Part shown: positions 1 to 13,000 of the stretch, piece after piece
Layout: each line of letters opens with the position of its first letter
Position numbering within the stretch: the first letter of the stretch is position 1
Assembly (NCBI GenBank): GCA_001938485.1
Contig: MQRK01169010.1
Coordinates: 14,051-78,050, forward strand
Source: Girardia tigrina
Lineage: Eukaryota > Platyhelminthes > Tricladida > Dugesiidae
Length of the DNA: 64,000 bases
Reading direction: 5' to 3'
The notes under the pieces: generated by a model
The model's input: the letters and a program-made list of their open reading frames with translations, nothing else
Database searches by the model: none
What the model was told of the DNA's origin: nothing
Made by a program: the position numbers and the translations under genes

Positions 1-1938
1 TGTTATTTTTCTGTTGTATATTCATTTTTTGAACTTTATGTCATTTTGTTCTCAAATAGCTGCCGCACCCTGTATATCAAAATACTCGTCTTGACGAGTA
101 GATTTAGAATATGCAAAAATTAGAGGCTGCGTACCCATTTGGCCACCCTTTATTTTCTTAATAACCAGTAAAGGTTTTACAATATTTAATGTGTCGATAC
201 AAATTCATACGAAGAAGATGGTTTTCTCAATGGAGAACTATCTTAAAAGGTTTTATTAGGTGATTCATTCATTATTAATTTTGTATAAAAGTTTTAATCT
301 AGTAAATAATCTTGAACACAAATTGTAAATGATTTTTATTATATGGTGTTCTGGAGATTTGGATCGCCTGCTGACTTTGCCCCAAACAAATAAGTAGTAT
401 AATGACATAAAAACTCAGAAAGAACTGTTGATTCACCCTCATTTAATTTTACGTGGACCATCAAACAAAATATATAAATAAAGGTTGAAAGAAAGTCATT
501 AAAAAATATCGCAAAATTTCAACCTCCAAAGAATAAATTGTGAGACGCAAAATAATTTGAATTGAAAACAAACTCTAACGTCATCCAAATATTTTTCTAT
601 TAGAAATGAATTTAATTTTCTCGGATTTAAATTTTGTTTATTTGGTTTGGAATTTTTCTTTTTTTGTAATATTTTTTCACACTGTTTGCCAATTATCCTC
701 AGCATTAATTTCTAAGACGGCTTCTGCCATTATGATGAAGTTAAAATTATGCCCCAACCTGTTAGTGCCGGTCTGGTGGATGCATTGTCGACGGTTTTAT
801 TATTCTCCATTCTTCCTCGGGATTAAAGCATTAAAGAAAATTATATCTGGCATGAATTCTCAACTACTTAAAAAAAAAGATTTAATTATAATTTTTCATA
901 AATTTTCATAACGAAAGAAAAAATTTTATTCATTTTTTTCTATTGAATTAAAAACTGGAAAAATATAAAATATTATAATGTATAATTATAAATATAGTTT
1001 ATTTATTTATTATTTTATATATTTTAATATAAATTTTTTTTGATTTTTATGGAGTTATAATTGGTGATTTTTATTAAAAAAACTGTTTTTTAAATATAAC
1101 TATTTTTTAATAAAATTAAAATAAGAAAAAAAATATTTGGATCATAAAAGGTTTATTTCGTTTTTGGAAAAATATTGTTTTTTACTTTTTTTAGATTTGT
1201 TTAAAATTTAAAATTGGTCATTTATGTTGAGTTTTGTTTGGTATTATTTGAAAAATTGAAGATAACTTAATTTTATTTAAAATAATTATTGATGAAAGTT
1301 TGAAGATATTTGGTTTTTTGGAAAAGCTGAGTTCTTGGATACCACTTAAAATGCAACGCGTCAGTGTCAACTATCCCCTTTTTAGGAAGACTTATTAGGA
1401 AGACATTTTAGCTGAAAAATAAGGTTTTCATGCAGAAGATCATGGTCTCAACCTTGTGCTGAGCCAAATTCCCATCAAGCACTCAATAAATAAAGTTTTG
1501 CTTTCATCGTTGTGTATTTTCTTTCAGAAAAGTTCAGATTTTATCAACCGAAAGAAAGTTGTTGAGCGTGCATTTGGGTTCCTTGATAAATTTTCTGAAC
1601 ACTAGTGCACCCGATTAAGTTTTCTTCCCAATAATGATCATCTCTTTCACCATTTGATCTCGTCACATTTCTCATATCGAGTTCTTACACTTCTTCGACG
1701 ATATCTTAAAGAACATCTTCTCCTTCTCGCGCTTCACAATCACAAATTATAGTCCCTATGATTATCGTTTCTTGTTCTCTTGTGATTCTTTCAGACAGTA
1801 TTGTATTTTCTCTTTTCTCATCTAGATTAATTATTTTTATTTCAAAGTTACCATTTAAGTATTTTATGGTTTTTAACTTTGAATACCAATAATAAAGAAA
1901 CAAGGTTGTGTTTGGAAGACAACACGAAATAGTTTATA

Positions 1939-2115
1939 AGACTAGGTTTACAAAACTTTATCCAGAGTGCTTCAGTAATTGCCCTTTCATAATTGTGATC
2001 AAAGTTACTAATCAAAATCCGTATTTGATAATGATTTTCGGGTTAGTAACTTTGATCACAATTATGAAAGGACAATTACTGAAGCACTCTTGATAAAGTT
2101 TTGTAAACCTAGTCT
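1939..2115. repeat. Foldback repeat, 73-bp arms
   Basis: Left arm 1939-2011 and right arm 2043-2115 are inverted copies with two mismatches, separated by a loop of about 31 bp. The arms carry no reading frame with known motifs. Confidence 0.92.
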
Positions 2116-2224
2116 AAATGTGCAAAGTGATTCGTCCAATCATATTAGAGTATTTTGACGTAACACACTGTGACGTAATGGTCATCTTTCTATATAAACA
2201 ATAACTTTCTAATTAAATACAGAA

Positions 2225-2255
2225 CTGAAGATGCCACAAAAGTGGCAAAACATGT
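2225..2255 (+). repeat. Hammerhead-like motif of a dispersed repeat
   Basis: CTGAAGA, then GCCAC-AAAA-GTGGC, then AAAACATGT. This is the element order of a hammerhead core, but the second conserved block is AAAA rather than GAAA, so cleavage is unlikely. It lies about 110 bp after the foldback repeat. Confidence 0.35.
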
Positions 2256-4259
2256 TTTCCAATAAAAATTTAAAATTACAATGGTGTTATTTTTGTTTAA
2301 TTTTTAAAATTTAACTTATAACTATAAAATTTATTTTTAAATTATAATCAAAATTTATTTATAAAATTTTATCATTAAACTATTAAATTTTAATTTACAA
2401 CAAGCATTTGATTTTAAAAAATTATTTCTTAAAAATATTATAACTTTTAATCCGTTTAGTATTTATTTTAAAATTCTTATTTTAAAACTTTTATCAGTTA
2501 TTTTCCTATTAAATATATATTATTTATTAATTGGTTTTAATGTAAATATTTGTTGTTTTATTTAATTTTTTAATTTTTGTTTGTTTTAATTTAAAAATAA
2601 TTTTTAACTTTTTTAATTTTATAACTTTTTGTTACTTATTTAAATTTTTAAAATTTCCCAATTACAAAAAAAATTAATAAATTATTTGATGAAGTGAAAA
2701 TTTTAACTATCTCATCATATACAAAAAGTTGACAACACAACATTCCTCAAATTTACAATCTCTTCTGTGGTGTATGATTATTTCAGTACCACAACTTTAT
2801 CTTATTATTGACCGTACAATCAGGGCTTTAAACTGCGTAGAACCTTTAAGAAGTTTAGGGTCATGTAAGCAAATTTTTAAGTGGTAAAAGATGCCTTCTT
2901 TGTAAAGAAGGAAGAGTTCCGAAATTCATTCATGAGGTATTTGCAAAGTATTTTTATCAGATTTTTACGATTATTTCTACATTATTAATATAATCCTTCA
3001 ATTTTCTTAGTGCAAAGAGAAAATATTTCTAATTTAGTATCAAAGTAGTCCCCAAACAGACCGACTATGAGTTCACTCTCAGCTATCTCGTTTGATTAAA
3101 TTGTAAATCCAATTAAATTAATTTTTAAATTTAATAAATATAATTAATCATTTGTTCGAGAATTCTTCTTCCGTTATCTTTCATGCATTTAAGCTTGTTT
3201 TATTTTTTTTTATTTTTTTTCTGTATATTTATATCACTGGATTCGATGATCTTTTTTTGCTACGACAGTTGACATAGTAATGAATAATAATTATGAAATT
3301 AATATTAATAATAAAAATTTTAATAATTATTATTATGATAATAACGTTACCACTAATTATTATGAAAAAAAATATGTATAATTTTTCTAATATTCTAAAA
3401 TAAATATTTTAAAAAAATAAATAATATAATAAAATGCAACAGTAACTGTTTTTTTATCACTTTTATCAATTAGCGTTGTCAGTTACAGACCACGGAATTT
3501 TCAGGGAAAAAACATCTTCATGTAAAATGGAACATATTAATATATTAATTAATTAAGTTTCTCCATGATTGTAAATGTTAAATTAAGATCCTAATCTTGT
3601 TCTCAATTCAACGTTGTTGACCGCCTGGGAGTTGCTAAACAGACCCAACTAAGTACTGACTGTATGATGTTTTCATTTCGTAGAAACCGCTTGGGAAATC
3701 CCTATCTTTTTATAAATGAAGCCGAAGTAAATTAATTGTAATTTTTGATTGTATTAATTCTATTAATTGAATTTAATTATCGATTTAGGTCTTAAATTTA
3801 ATTGATTTTCTAAAGAAACATAATTGTGTTAAATTAAAAGAAATCTTTTTTATAAGTAAAACGAAAACGTGCTTTAAATTCCCTGTAAAACGAGTGCCCA
3901 CTTTTTTCCATTTTGTTATCCAGAAATTTTATTTAAAATTAATTTTTGAAAATTTTTATTATTATTATTATTATTATTATAACGATTATTTTATTATAAA
4001 TATATATTATATTATGGGGAATAATATCAAAAATGAATGATGTGTTTTTTGAGTGCGAATGTTGTAAGTTACTTTAAAGGGGTATCTGTCCATGCCAGTG
4101 TAAATTTGGAAATAATTATTAATTTTAGAATAAATTATAATTTTAAACTATAAAAAGTTTTGATTAGACCTTTACAAGATTGAATGCGATGTGTTTCTCT
4201 GAGACGTGTTTTTATATGAATACAACAAAGATGTAAACGCCATCTAAGCATTCAAAAAC

Positions 4260-4800
4260 ATAAACGCGTTGTATAAAAAAGAATTTTTGATCAAAAGGAC
4301 TGCACAGAAGTCTAAAGATACTTCAGTGGTAGGAAGATCGGTTGACATTACCGAAACTAGAGTTCTCAAATTATTAGTAGAGGACAACCGTCAAACTTGC
4401 AGATAACTTACACAGCAACTTTAGTGATAGGCAAAGGCAATCTCCAGGCATCTGAATTTACTTGGGTTCCTAGCAAACAAAAATTCAAAAGTAATGATCT
4501 ACACCACTTTGCTTCAGCAACACTAGGAAGCAGTGCTCTAATACTGCTCACTTTTATCTCTCGTTATTACGGGTGGCGATAAATGTCAATGCGAAGCCAA
4601 GAAAGAGCCGGATGCCAAAAAAAGAAAAAGCTAATCTTGATGTGATGCCAGAACTCCACCCAAAAAGGATCATTTCGTGGAATGTCCATAGTTTCACTAG
4701 AAACCGCTTTTCGAAAATGCAACAACAACAGTTGAGACGAGTTTCCATGGCGCGAAGTTACTGAAGACTTGAAAGAAGTTATGATTTGGAGTAAATCTAG
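4260..4800 (+). mobile_element. Decayed mariner
   Basis: Fragments in all three plus frames follow mariner order: VGRSVDITETRVLKLLVEDN (N-terminal domain), a degraded WVPS region, then NVNAKPRKSR, ELHPKRIISWNVHSF and QQQLRRVSM, matching the block before the second catalytic Asp. Many stops and frameshifts. Ends not found. Confidence 0.55.
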
Positions 4801-5346
4801 GTGAATGGGAGGAATATTTTCGAATAGTGTTAATTGTATGTTTTTTTTAAATTGTTTTTCGAAAACCAAGATAGAAGATTGATATTTTGAATATTTTGAA
4901 TAGTCGAATTATTCGGACAATTTTGAAATGTAAATAGCAACTTTAAAATTAAATCAGCATAACTTAATCAAAATATTTTCAATCTATTTGAAAGTGATTT
5001 AAAATATTTTAATAGTGGATTGTAACGTAAAGACTTATTTAAACATAGATAATATTTTTGAAAGTAATTTTAAAACATTTTAGTTAGGAATTGTAATTTA
5101 AATTTGTTCAAATATTTAAAGGTTTAGAAATAGAAGTTAAATTTATCAACATAAAACGATGTTTAACAAAGAAGGTTTTTTATGGAGAATTGTCCTGGAG
5201 GAAACTCGAGTTGCACTGGCAATAAGCGTATTGGAAATCATATTGATGTTCTGTATACCCACATTGCAAATTTCATAAAAATGATCATCCAAGAGATGAT
5301 GCATCATATTCTGCTTTACCCACCTTACTTAGGTTACGACTGACTT

Positions 5347-6003
5347 TCACCTTTTCTTCTTGATGTGACCAGGGTCACCGATATCGGTCGCGTGGATTAT
5401 CGCGTCCGTCCCGGTCACGTTCGATTTGCCGCCCGCATGACAGAATCCGTTTTGGTGGTGATTGTTGTTCTGATTGTCGCTGTTGTTATTCGACGAGTTT
5501 TGAATGAGCGAATGATTATTGGCGGCGATTATCGATTTGTTGATGTTATTGGACACGAATTTCACGGGATTCTGATTGTTTTTGTTGCTTTGGTTACCGG
5601 TGTTAATCGGAACGATTTGTAGAGGCCCCGAGAAACTCGACGACAAATCCACCGCTCCAATATTCCCATAGCAATTCACCGGGACCGACGACAATTCCGA
5701 TAGTTCTTCGGCTTTTCACTTTTTCGACGTCAAATATTTCGAATTCGATCCGGCTGTGATTATTTTCCGATTGTTATTGGAATTGTTGGCGTTATTGACC
5801 GAGGAAGAAACGATCGATGTCGACGAGCAGCAATCGGACAACAACTCCATCCTGATTATCAGATCGCCGTTCGTTAAATACGAAAACCTTTTCGCGGAAT
5901 TTGCGGCGAATGGAAGAGGGTCATTTGACCCATCGAATTGACTCGAGCGTTTGGTCGATTCTTCATTCGAATAATCGATCGATTTCGGTTCTGCACCTGA
6001 CAT
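5347..6003 (-). CDS. Asn/Ser-rich host-like reading frame with one internal TGA
   Basis: On the minus strand an ATG at 6003 opens MSGAEPKSIDYSNEESTKRS and runs 95 codons to a TGA (5718-5716). The same frame then continues open for 122 more codons (ELSELSSVPVNCYGNIGAVD onward) to 5347. Both parts are asparagine- and serine-rich, of similar base composition and much GC-richer than their surroundings. The far end reads HIKKKR, and AAAAG|GTGAAA there could be a splice donor, making this a first coding exon. I do not recognise the family; poly-Asn tracts are common in insect regulatory proteins. The TGA could be a sequencing error, readthrough or a disabling mutation. Confidence 0.5.
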
Positions 6004-6132
6004 TTTTTTGTCAAAAATTATGTTTACTTATATGGAGAAATTATATATCGAAATTCTTCACTCGAATAATCGATCGATTTCGGTTCTGCACCTGACATTT
6101 TTTTGTCAAAAATTATGTTTACTTATATGGAG
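5958..6132. repeat. 95-bp-period tandem duplication over a start codon
   Basis: 5958-6037 and 6053-6132 are 80-bp direct copies with one mismatch, 95 bp apart. On the minus strand each copy contains the ATG and first codons MSGAEPKSIDYS of the reading frame at 5347-6003; the upstream copy leads to a short frame that soon stops. Confidence 0.92.
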
Positions 6133-7000
6133 CGCGAGACGCGTCGAAACAAGTTCAATATTGTTAATCGATATTGCTAATGTATCCAGGAAGATAGAAT
6201 TATAATTGTTAAATCAAAATATTTATTAACTTCAAAAAAAATTGTTTATAACGTCAATTATTTAAACAATTTTTACATTAATTTCTACACAGTTTTTGAT
6301 AATAAATTTTTTTTATTGTTTATTGTATTGCAATTTTTTAATGCACGTCTGAATTTTTTCAATTTTAAAAATTTCAGGGTTCGCAAATCCAATTAAGAAA
6401 TTTTTTCAAAATTGAAAATCAAAAAAAATAAATTACATATCACTTAAAAAAAACTTTAATTGGTTGCTACTGCTGATGCGATTTAGTGAACACTACACTT
6501 CTCATTCTCAAAATCTTTGAGGGGAGTTTCTTTCGAAAGCAAAGGAAAGTTAGAAGAAGGGTTCAAAACATGGTTTGACTGTTAGGACATAAATTTCTTT
6601 TGCAGGCATTTGAAATTTTCCAGAACGGTGGGAAATTGTTATTGAAAGTTATGGAAATTATTTTGAGCAACAATTTTCTTTGATATTAGGTTTGGACTTC
6701 AATAAATATTATACCAAAAATGATTATCAATTTTCCTTTGCTCGACCTGGTTATCAAAATTATTCTTAAATACCAATATTAACTGATGATATTTGATCAA
6801 TAAGACATTTGTATCAACAATCCTTGTTGTATTCATTTGAAGACAATGGGTTAGACATATGACATTTGAATTACAGAGACCATGCTAAGTCTATTATAAA
6901 AAATATCAAAAATATTTTCTGTAATAATAAAGAAAGCGAATTCATCATAATCATTGAACCATTTACCCATATATTGCATATACATGTTGTATACAATCAG

Positions 7001-7093
7001 ATATTATATACAATATGACAAATATAGAAAATTGTACTGAGAGTTGTTGTAAGGACAGTTGTGTGTTTCTGAATAATTATAATATTAGATATG
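7001..7093 (+). CDS. Tentative exon 1: short Cys-rich segment before the TIL domain
   Basis: Open in the frame needed by the next exon, bounded by an acceptor (tacaatcag) and a donor (g|gtaaaat), both phase 1. The product is about 31 residues with a cluster [11 protein letters not shown]. It matches no domain I recognise. An ATG at 7015 lies in frame but no signal peptide follows, so it is probably internal. The pyrimidine tract before the acceptor is weak. It could be a chance open stretch. Confidence 0.4.
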
Positions 7094-10000
7094 GTAAAAT
7101 ATTAATAACAAAAAAATATTTAATTTTATTTACTGTTCAGACATGAAGTGCAAGGAGAACATGGTGTACTCCCCTTGCGCAAGTCCATGTCAGCCGACGT
7201 GTTACAACAACAGCGACTCAAGAATGTGTAATGGCGGTTGCGTTGAAAATTGCGTTTGTATTTCTGGATACGTCATGGAAAATGGGAAATGTATCAAACC
7301 CGAAACTTGTGGATGTGTGATGCCCGATGGAACATATTATTCCGTAATTATATTTTAAGTTATTTTAAATAATAGTAAAAAAATTTTCATTATTTTTTAA
7401 AATTTAAAAAAAAAATTTATTTTTAATTAATTAATTTTTTTTGTTGATTTTCATTTACCAACAATATTTTTCTTATTGATTTATAAGTAATTTTCTAACA
7501 CGTTTTTTTTATTATAATAAAAGAGAAAATTATTGGAATATTTATCAGTATTAAATAATGGACAACGACAACGACGTCGACGACAACGACTGAGATTAGT
7601 AAAATATCGTCTCCATCTCCCGTGGCGATGTGGAAATTTGCGTGTCAATGGGCAGACTAAATATTTGGCTAATTATCCAGCTAGCATCCTCAGCATTCTC
7701 TTTTGGTCATTGAATTTCGTCTTTGAAATATCAATGCGTGATTGCGTTTTGGAAATGAATTTATTTCAAATAAAATATTTTATTTTTTGACAACTAGATT
7801 TCAGTTCTCCCGGGTTTTATAAAAAACACTGATTGATATTAATTTATATTTTTATGTATTTTTTTTGCTGTTTATATTTGTCATTTGCACTTTTTTAGTA
7901 ACATTTTTTTGATTTTTTGTTTAAAAAAATTATTTATTTATTTTTTTTAATTTTTATTATTATTTTATTTTCAAAACATTTAAAGACAAATTATTTTTTT
8001 TGGAAAAAAAATAATTTATTAAATTATATTTTTTCAAAAAAATAATTTTTTTCTTATTTAACTTTTTTTATTTTAGATTATTTAAAGAAAATTTTGTTTT
8101 TTTCTTTAAAAAATTATTATAGTTTCTATAGTATTTTATTAGATTAATTAAATAATTTGTTTTAAAATAAATATTTAAAAATATTTTGATTTTTTTTCTA
8201 AATATTTTTATTAAATAAATAAATATTTAATAAATTAAACAATATTTGTTTTTAAAAATAAAATAGAATATATAAAAAAAATAATTTATTTTTCTAATTT
8301 CACTTTGATTATTTTAAATCATTTAAAGAAAAATTTGTTTTTTTTTTAAAAAAAATATTTATTTTTTATAGAATTTTATTAAATTAATTTAAATATTTTT
8401 CTAAAATTAAATAATTAAAAAATAAAATATTCAAAATATTTAATTTTTTCTATTAAAAAAATTAAAAGAAAAATATTTTTTTCGGAAATAAATTTCCCAT
8501 TTATTTTTAAATTAATTGAATAATATTTGTAAATAATTAAAAATAATGTAAAAATTTCAAAAAAAAATTTTTTTTATTTTTTATTTTTATTTTTCAAAAT
8601 AGTTTAACAGAAGTTTAATAGAAAAATTAGTTTTTTTTCTGAAAAAAAAATTTCATAATTTTTTTTAATTTTAATTTTGGATTATTAATTATGAATTTTT
8701 TTAATTATTAATTATCAATAATTAATTGCCCATTAATTTGTTATTTTTTATGATAAATTTCATTAGGATGGAGAAAAACGGACCAATGAAAACTGTACGA
8801 GAATATGTGGATGCAATCGTCAAACGGGCCAATTGGAGTGCGCAAATATTACATGCTCTAATGATGCTTTCTGTGACTTTAAAGACGACGATTACGGCTG
8901 TCATTGCAAAAACGGTTTTATGGGAGACGGGATTAATTGTAAAGGTAAGTCGAAAGGAAATCCCTTTGAAAATCGGTGGACGTTTGTTTTTTCTTGACAA
9001 AAACATTTTTCTTAGATATCGACGAGTGCTCAATTCAACCGTCGATTTGTAGCGAAAATGCGAAATGTAAAAACACAATCGGAAGTTTTTCGTGTTCTTG
9101 TAAAGAAGGATATGAAGGAAATGGATTTACGTGTACGAATATCAACGAATGTTATCCGGTGTCGCCGTGCGAAAACATCACGGAAGAATGTTTCGACAAG
9201 GTGCCAGGGTATGATTGCAAGTGTCGTGAAGGGTTTATGAAAAATTCCACAACGGGTAAATGTGACGGTAAGATTATTTTTTTTATCATTTTTCTCTTTT
9301 TTTATTTTAAGACAAAAAAAATAATTTTAATTGAAATTAATATTAAAAATTAAAACAAAAATGGAAATAAATTAATTATTAATTATGGCTATTCGAGAAG
9401 TTCATTATAACACTTTTCTATCAATTATAAATACAAATTGAGGGGAAAAAATATAATTTTTATTATTGTCGTTTGGATAAATTAAAAACTTAAAAGCGTT
9501 AATGTATATTTCTAATTAGTTTTATTCATTATCCCATCTGATAAAAAGATTGCATATATATTTTCTACAAAAAGCATTAATAGCTCCCCAAAAAGTAATA
9601 ATAATAATAATAATAGCGTTAAATATTATTAAAAATTTGCAAATAAATTAATCTCCATAATTCGTTAATATATTATATTTTTCTGTTATCTTTTTCTTAA
9701 TTACACTTATACATTATAATAATTGATTATTTTTATTCTTTTAATTGGAATAGAAAACAAATAATTCAGATTATAATTAAAACAAATTAATTAATAATTG
9801 ACGGAGAAAAGATTGTTTATTTTTCGTAATTTTTTATTAAATTATTTATATTTTTGGTTTTAATTAAGACAAAAATGAGTGCGCTGATACGGGAAATCTT
9901 TGTGATCGAGTTTCGACAACTTGTAACAACACCTTTGGCAGCTATCGGTGCGAGTGCAAGTACGGGTTCCGGCCGAGCCCCATCAACTCCTTCGTATGCA

Positions 10001-13000
10001 CTGGTTAGTTGGATTTCGTTTTTTTTGGAAGTTGGGGGAGGAGAAACTTTCCGTTTTCCTTTTAATGTAACTCCAATTAGAACTCATTGGAAAATGGAGT
10101 TATTTGTTTTATATTTCTTTAATTTCTTCTTTCGTGCAGACGTCAACGAGTGCAATCTGGTACACGAATGCGATAAGATGTATGCCAAATGTACTAACAC
10201 TCCTGGCTCGTACTACTGCACTTGTAATTACGGTTACCAGGGCGATGGTCGCAATTGTACAGATATTGACGAATGCAAGACGAAAACAGTCTGTAAAAGA
10301 CCAGACGCCACATGTGTCAATCTACCTGGCTCTTACGAGTGTCGTTGCCTTGATGGAAAACCGGGATGTGATGGTACGATTTCTGATTGTTTGACTAGAC
10401 CACTTCAAGTGTAAGGGCGGGGGCGAGGGGAGACTACTTCGAGTTTAAGAGTGGGGACACTACTCACTTGAGCGCACGGTCATCAATATGACGGCTTTAA
10501 AATCTTAATGTTTTGATTGAAATTTTTCTACCAATAATTTAATTCTTAAAAAAAATATTTTTGTAATCAGTTGGAATTTTAATTCGATTAAAATAATAAA
10601 AATTGAATTTTTAGGATTTTTTTTTAAAAAAAAACCAAAACAAAAGCTACAATTTTTTCCATTTAATTTTTTTTTATTAAATTTTATATATTTCCCGGTT
10701 CACTTCATTAAAACAAATTAATTATTTTCTTAAGTAATTGGAATTATTAGAATTTTAACGGAAATCTGTTAAAATATAATGCATTATAAAATACTAAAAA
10801 AAATAAATATATATATTTTTTTTAAAAAAACAATTATCTTTCATTTTTTTGATTAATTAATAATTTTATTAATATCAACTTTTTTTATTAAATTTTTATT
10901 TTATATTTTTTTTGGGGGGGGTGATTTTCTAAAATAATATTTTTATATTTTTTGTTAGAAGAAAAAAAAATAATTTAACTAATTATTTCGACACCGTAAT
11001 TAAATGAAAACTAGCTTTTGGAACGCCTAATTTTCTAAAATATCGTCCAAGATATCGTATATCATTCGTAATTTATAATAATTATTTATTTATTTATTTT
11101 TGCGTGAGTAGAATTATTAATTTATATTAATGATTTTTAGGAGACAATCCTTGCAATACGGTTAAGTGCACCAAACCCCACGAAAGATGTTATCTTGGAC
11201 TTTGTATTTGCGAAAACGGTTATAATGTGAACCCAGCAACCAACCAATGTGAAGGTATATAATTATTATTATCGATTAAATAATAAATATTGGTAATAAA
11301 AATTATAATTACCAATAATACTATTTTTCTTTTTTGATGGGTCAGACTTCATTTTATTTTCGTTGATCATAAAAAATTGACAGAAGCACAATAATAAAGC
11401 AACAGAAAGAATTCCCAGTGTTCAATTTTCAATAGTTGTATTTGCCTTTACCCTTGGGAGTCTGGATGGTCTCCGATGTTTTGTGGTTTTAACTATTCCA
11501 AATTAAATTTTTCATTATAATTTTCCTCCGCATATTGTTCTAATCGAGGATTAATGTGAAAAATTGGCAATGTCATTTGAGAAGACTTAATTTTTTTTCG
11601 GGATTATTAGTAGCGATAGTTGAATCATTTTTTTAATATAATTTTTGTACAGAGAAATTACACTTTTTTTAACAAAAAAAAATTAATAATAATTTTATTA
11701 TTTTTTTCGGTTTTTCTTGTGTTAATTATTTAATTTATATTCTTTGAAATATTTAGAAATAGACTTTATTAATTACTAAAAATTTTCGTTCATATTCCCT
11801 ATTAACTAATTAAAGATTTAAACAAAAAAAATTTTTATAATAGAAAAAATATTTTTAGGATTTAAACAAATTCAAATTCTCAAAATGATTATCAAAAAAA
11901 ATTTATTTAAATATTTGATTGACGAAAAAAAAATCAAAAAATAAAACTCTAAATTAAAATTCAAAGACAAAATAAAGAATTTTAAATTACTTTTAAAATT
12001 TTTATAAATTTCAAATAAACGTATTTTATTTATTTATATAAATCAAAAAAAAATTTTGTTTTAAAAAAAACAATGAATAATTTTAAAATTATAACAAAAA
12101 ATTACACAATTAAAAGTAAATTAATTAATTAATTAATTTGTTTTAGACAATTAAGATCTGTAATTCTATTACGAAATGAGGAAACTGAAAAACGAATAGC
12201 GACATTCCTAATGTGAATCAATCTAAGAAAAGATTTTTTTAATATTTAATTGAATAATTATGTGGAAAATAAGACATTAATACTAAGATTTTATTATTAT
12301 TTAAATTTAACTTTTATTTTCTTATTTTTTTAACACTTGTAATATATTTTTTCGGTGAATTTCTATTGAAATTACCTTTATAAGGGTTTTAAATTTCAAT
12401 TAATCTAAGTCATAGATCTTGAATGATATCTAAGAACATCCAATTTGACTCTGATAAATATTATATTATATAAATATTTGCATTCAGAAATCATATGATA
12501 AAAAATAGCAAAGCAAAGAAAGTAGGTACATTTAACAATCTATAAATTATAAATAAGACTCGATCACTTATCCACCATAAACCGCTTGAAATTTTCTCTA
12601 AAGTAATGCTAGTTCGCCAAACGATATCATGTTATTTGTGTAGTGCTTCAAAAAATAAATTTTGGGAGATCAGAATTGAAAGGCGAGTGATCAAGGGATT
12701 TGAAACCATTGTCTTAAATAGCTGAATTGATAACATTACTAGAAAGCATTGCTGAATAAATTGGACCGGTAGAAGAAGATCTCCATGGCATGTAATCGGT
12801 AAGCATAACACTTCTTCGATACAGGAACACATATATCATCAAAAAATCGCGAAGCAAGAGTTCAGATTTCAGCTTTTCCCACTTACTTGAATCAAGCCTT
12901 ACCTCTTATAAGTAAATGGTGAGAGGAAATTATTCCAGATTACAAATTTTCAAAATAAACTAATCAGAATGACGGTTAGAAAGTTCCAAGGTGGCAGTTG

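Larger units (their letters stand above)
1..5346 (+). other. AT-rich left end
   Basis: Mostly AT-rich non-coding DNA. Recognisable contents are the foldback repeat at 1939-2115, the hammerhead-like motif at 2225-2255, an ATT run at 3959-3980 and the decayed mariner at 4260-4800. No supported host exon. Confidence 0.55.

Noticed and set aside
1545-1605. Short peptide RKKVVERAFGFLDKF resembling the end of a PIF/Harbinger or IS4-type transposase
   Set aside because: Only about 19 codons match and nothing upstream in any frame supports a transposase.
7533-7790. Open plus-strand frame with an Arg-rich run inside the intron after exon 2
   Set aside because: It lacks splice sites in the right phase, its Arg run comes from a simple cgacgac-type repeat, and no domain is visible.
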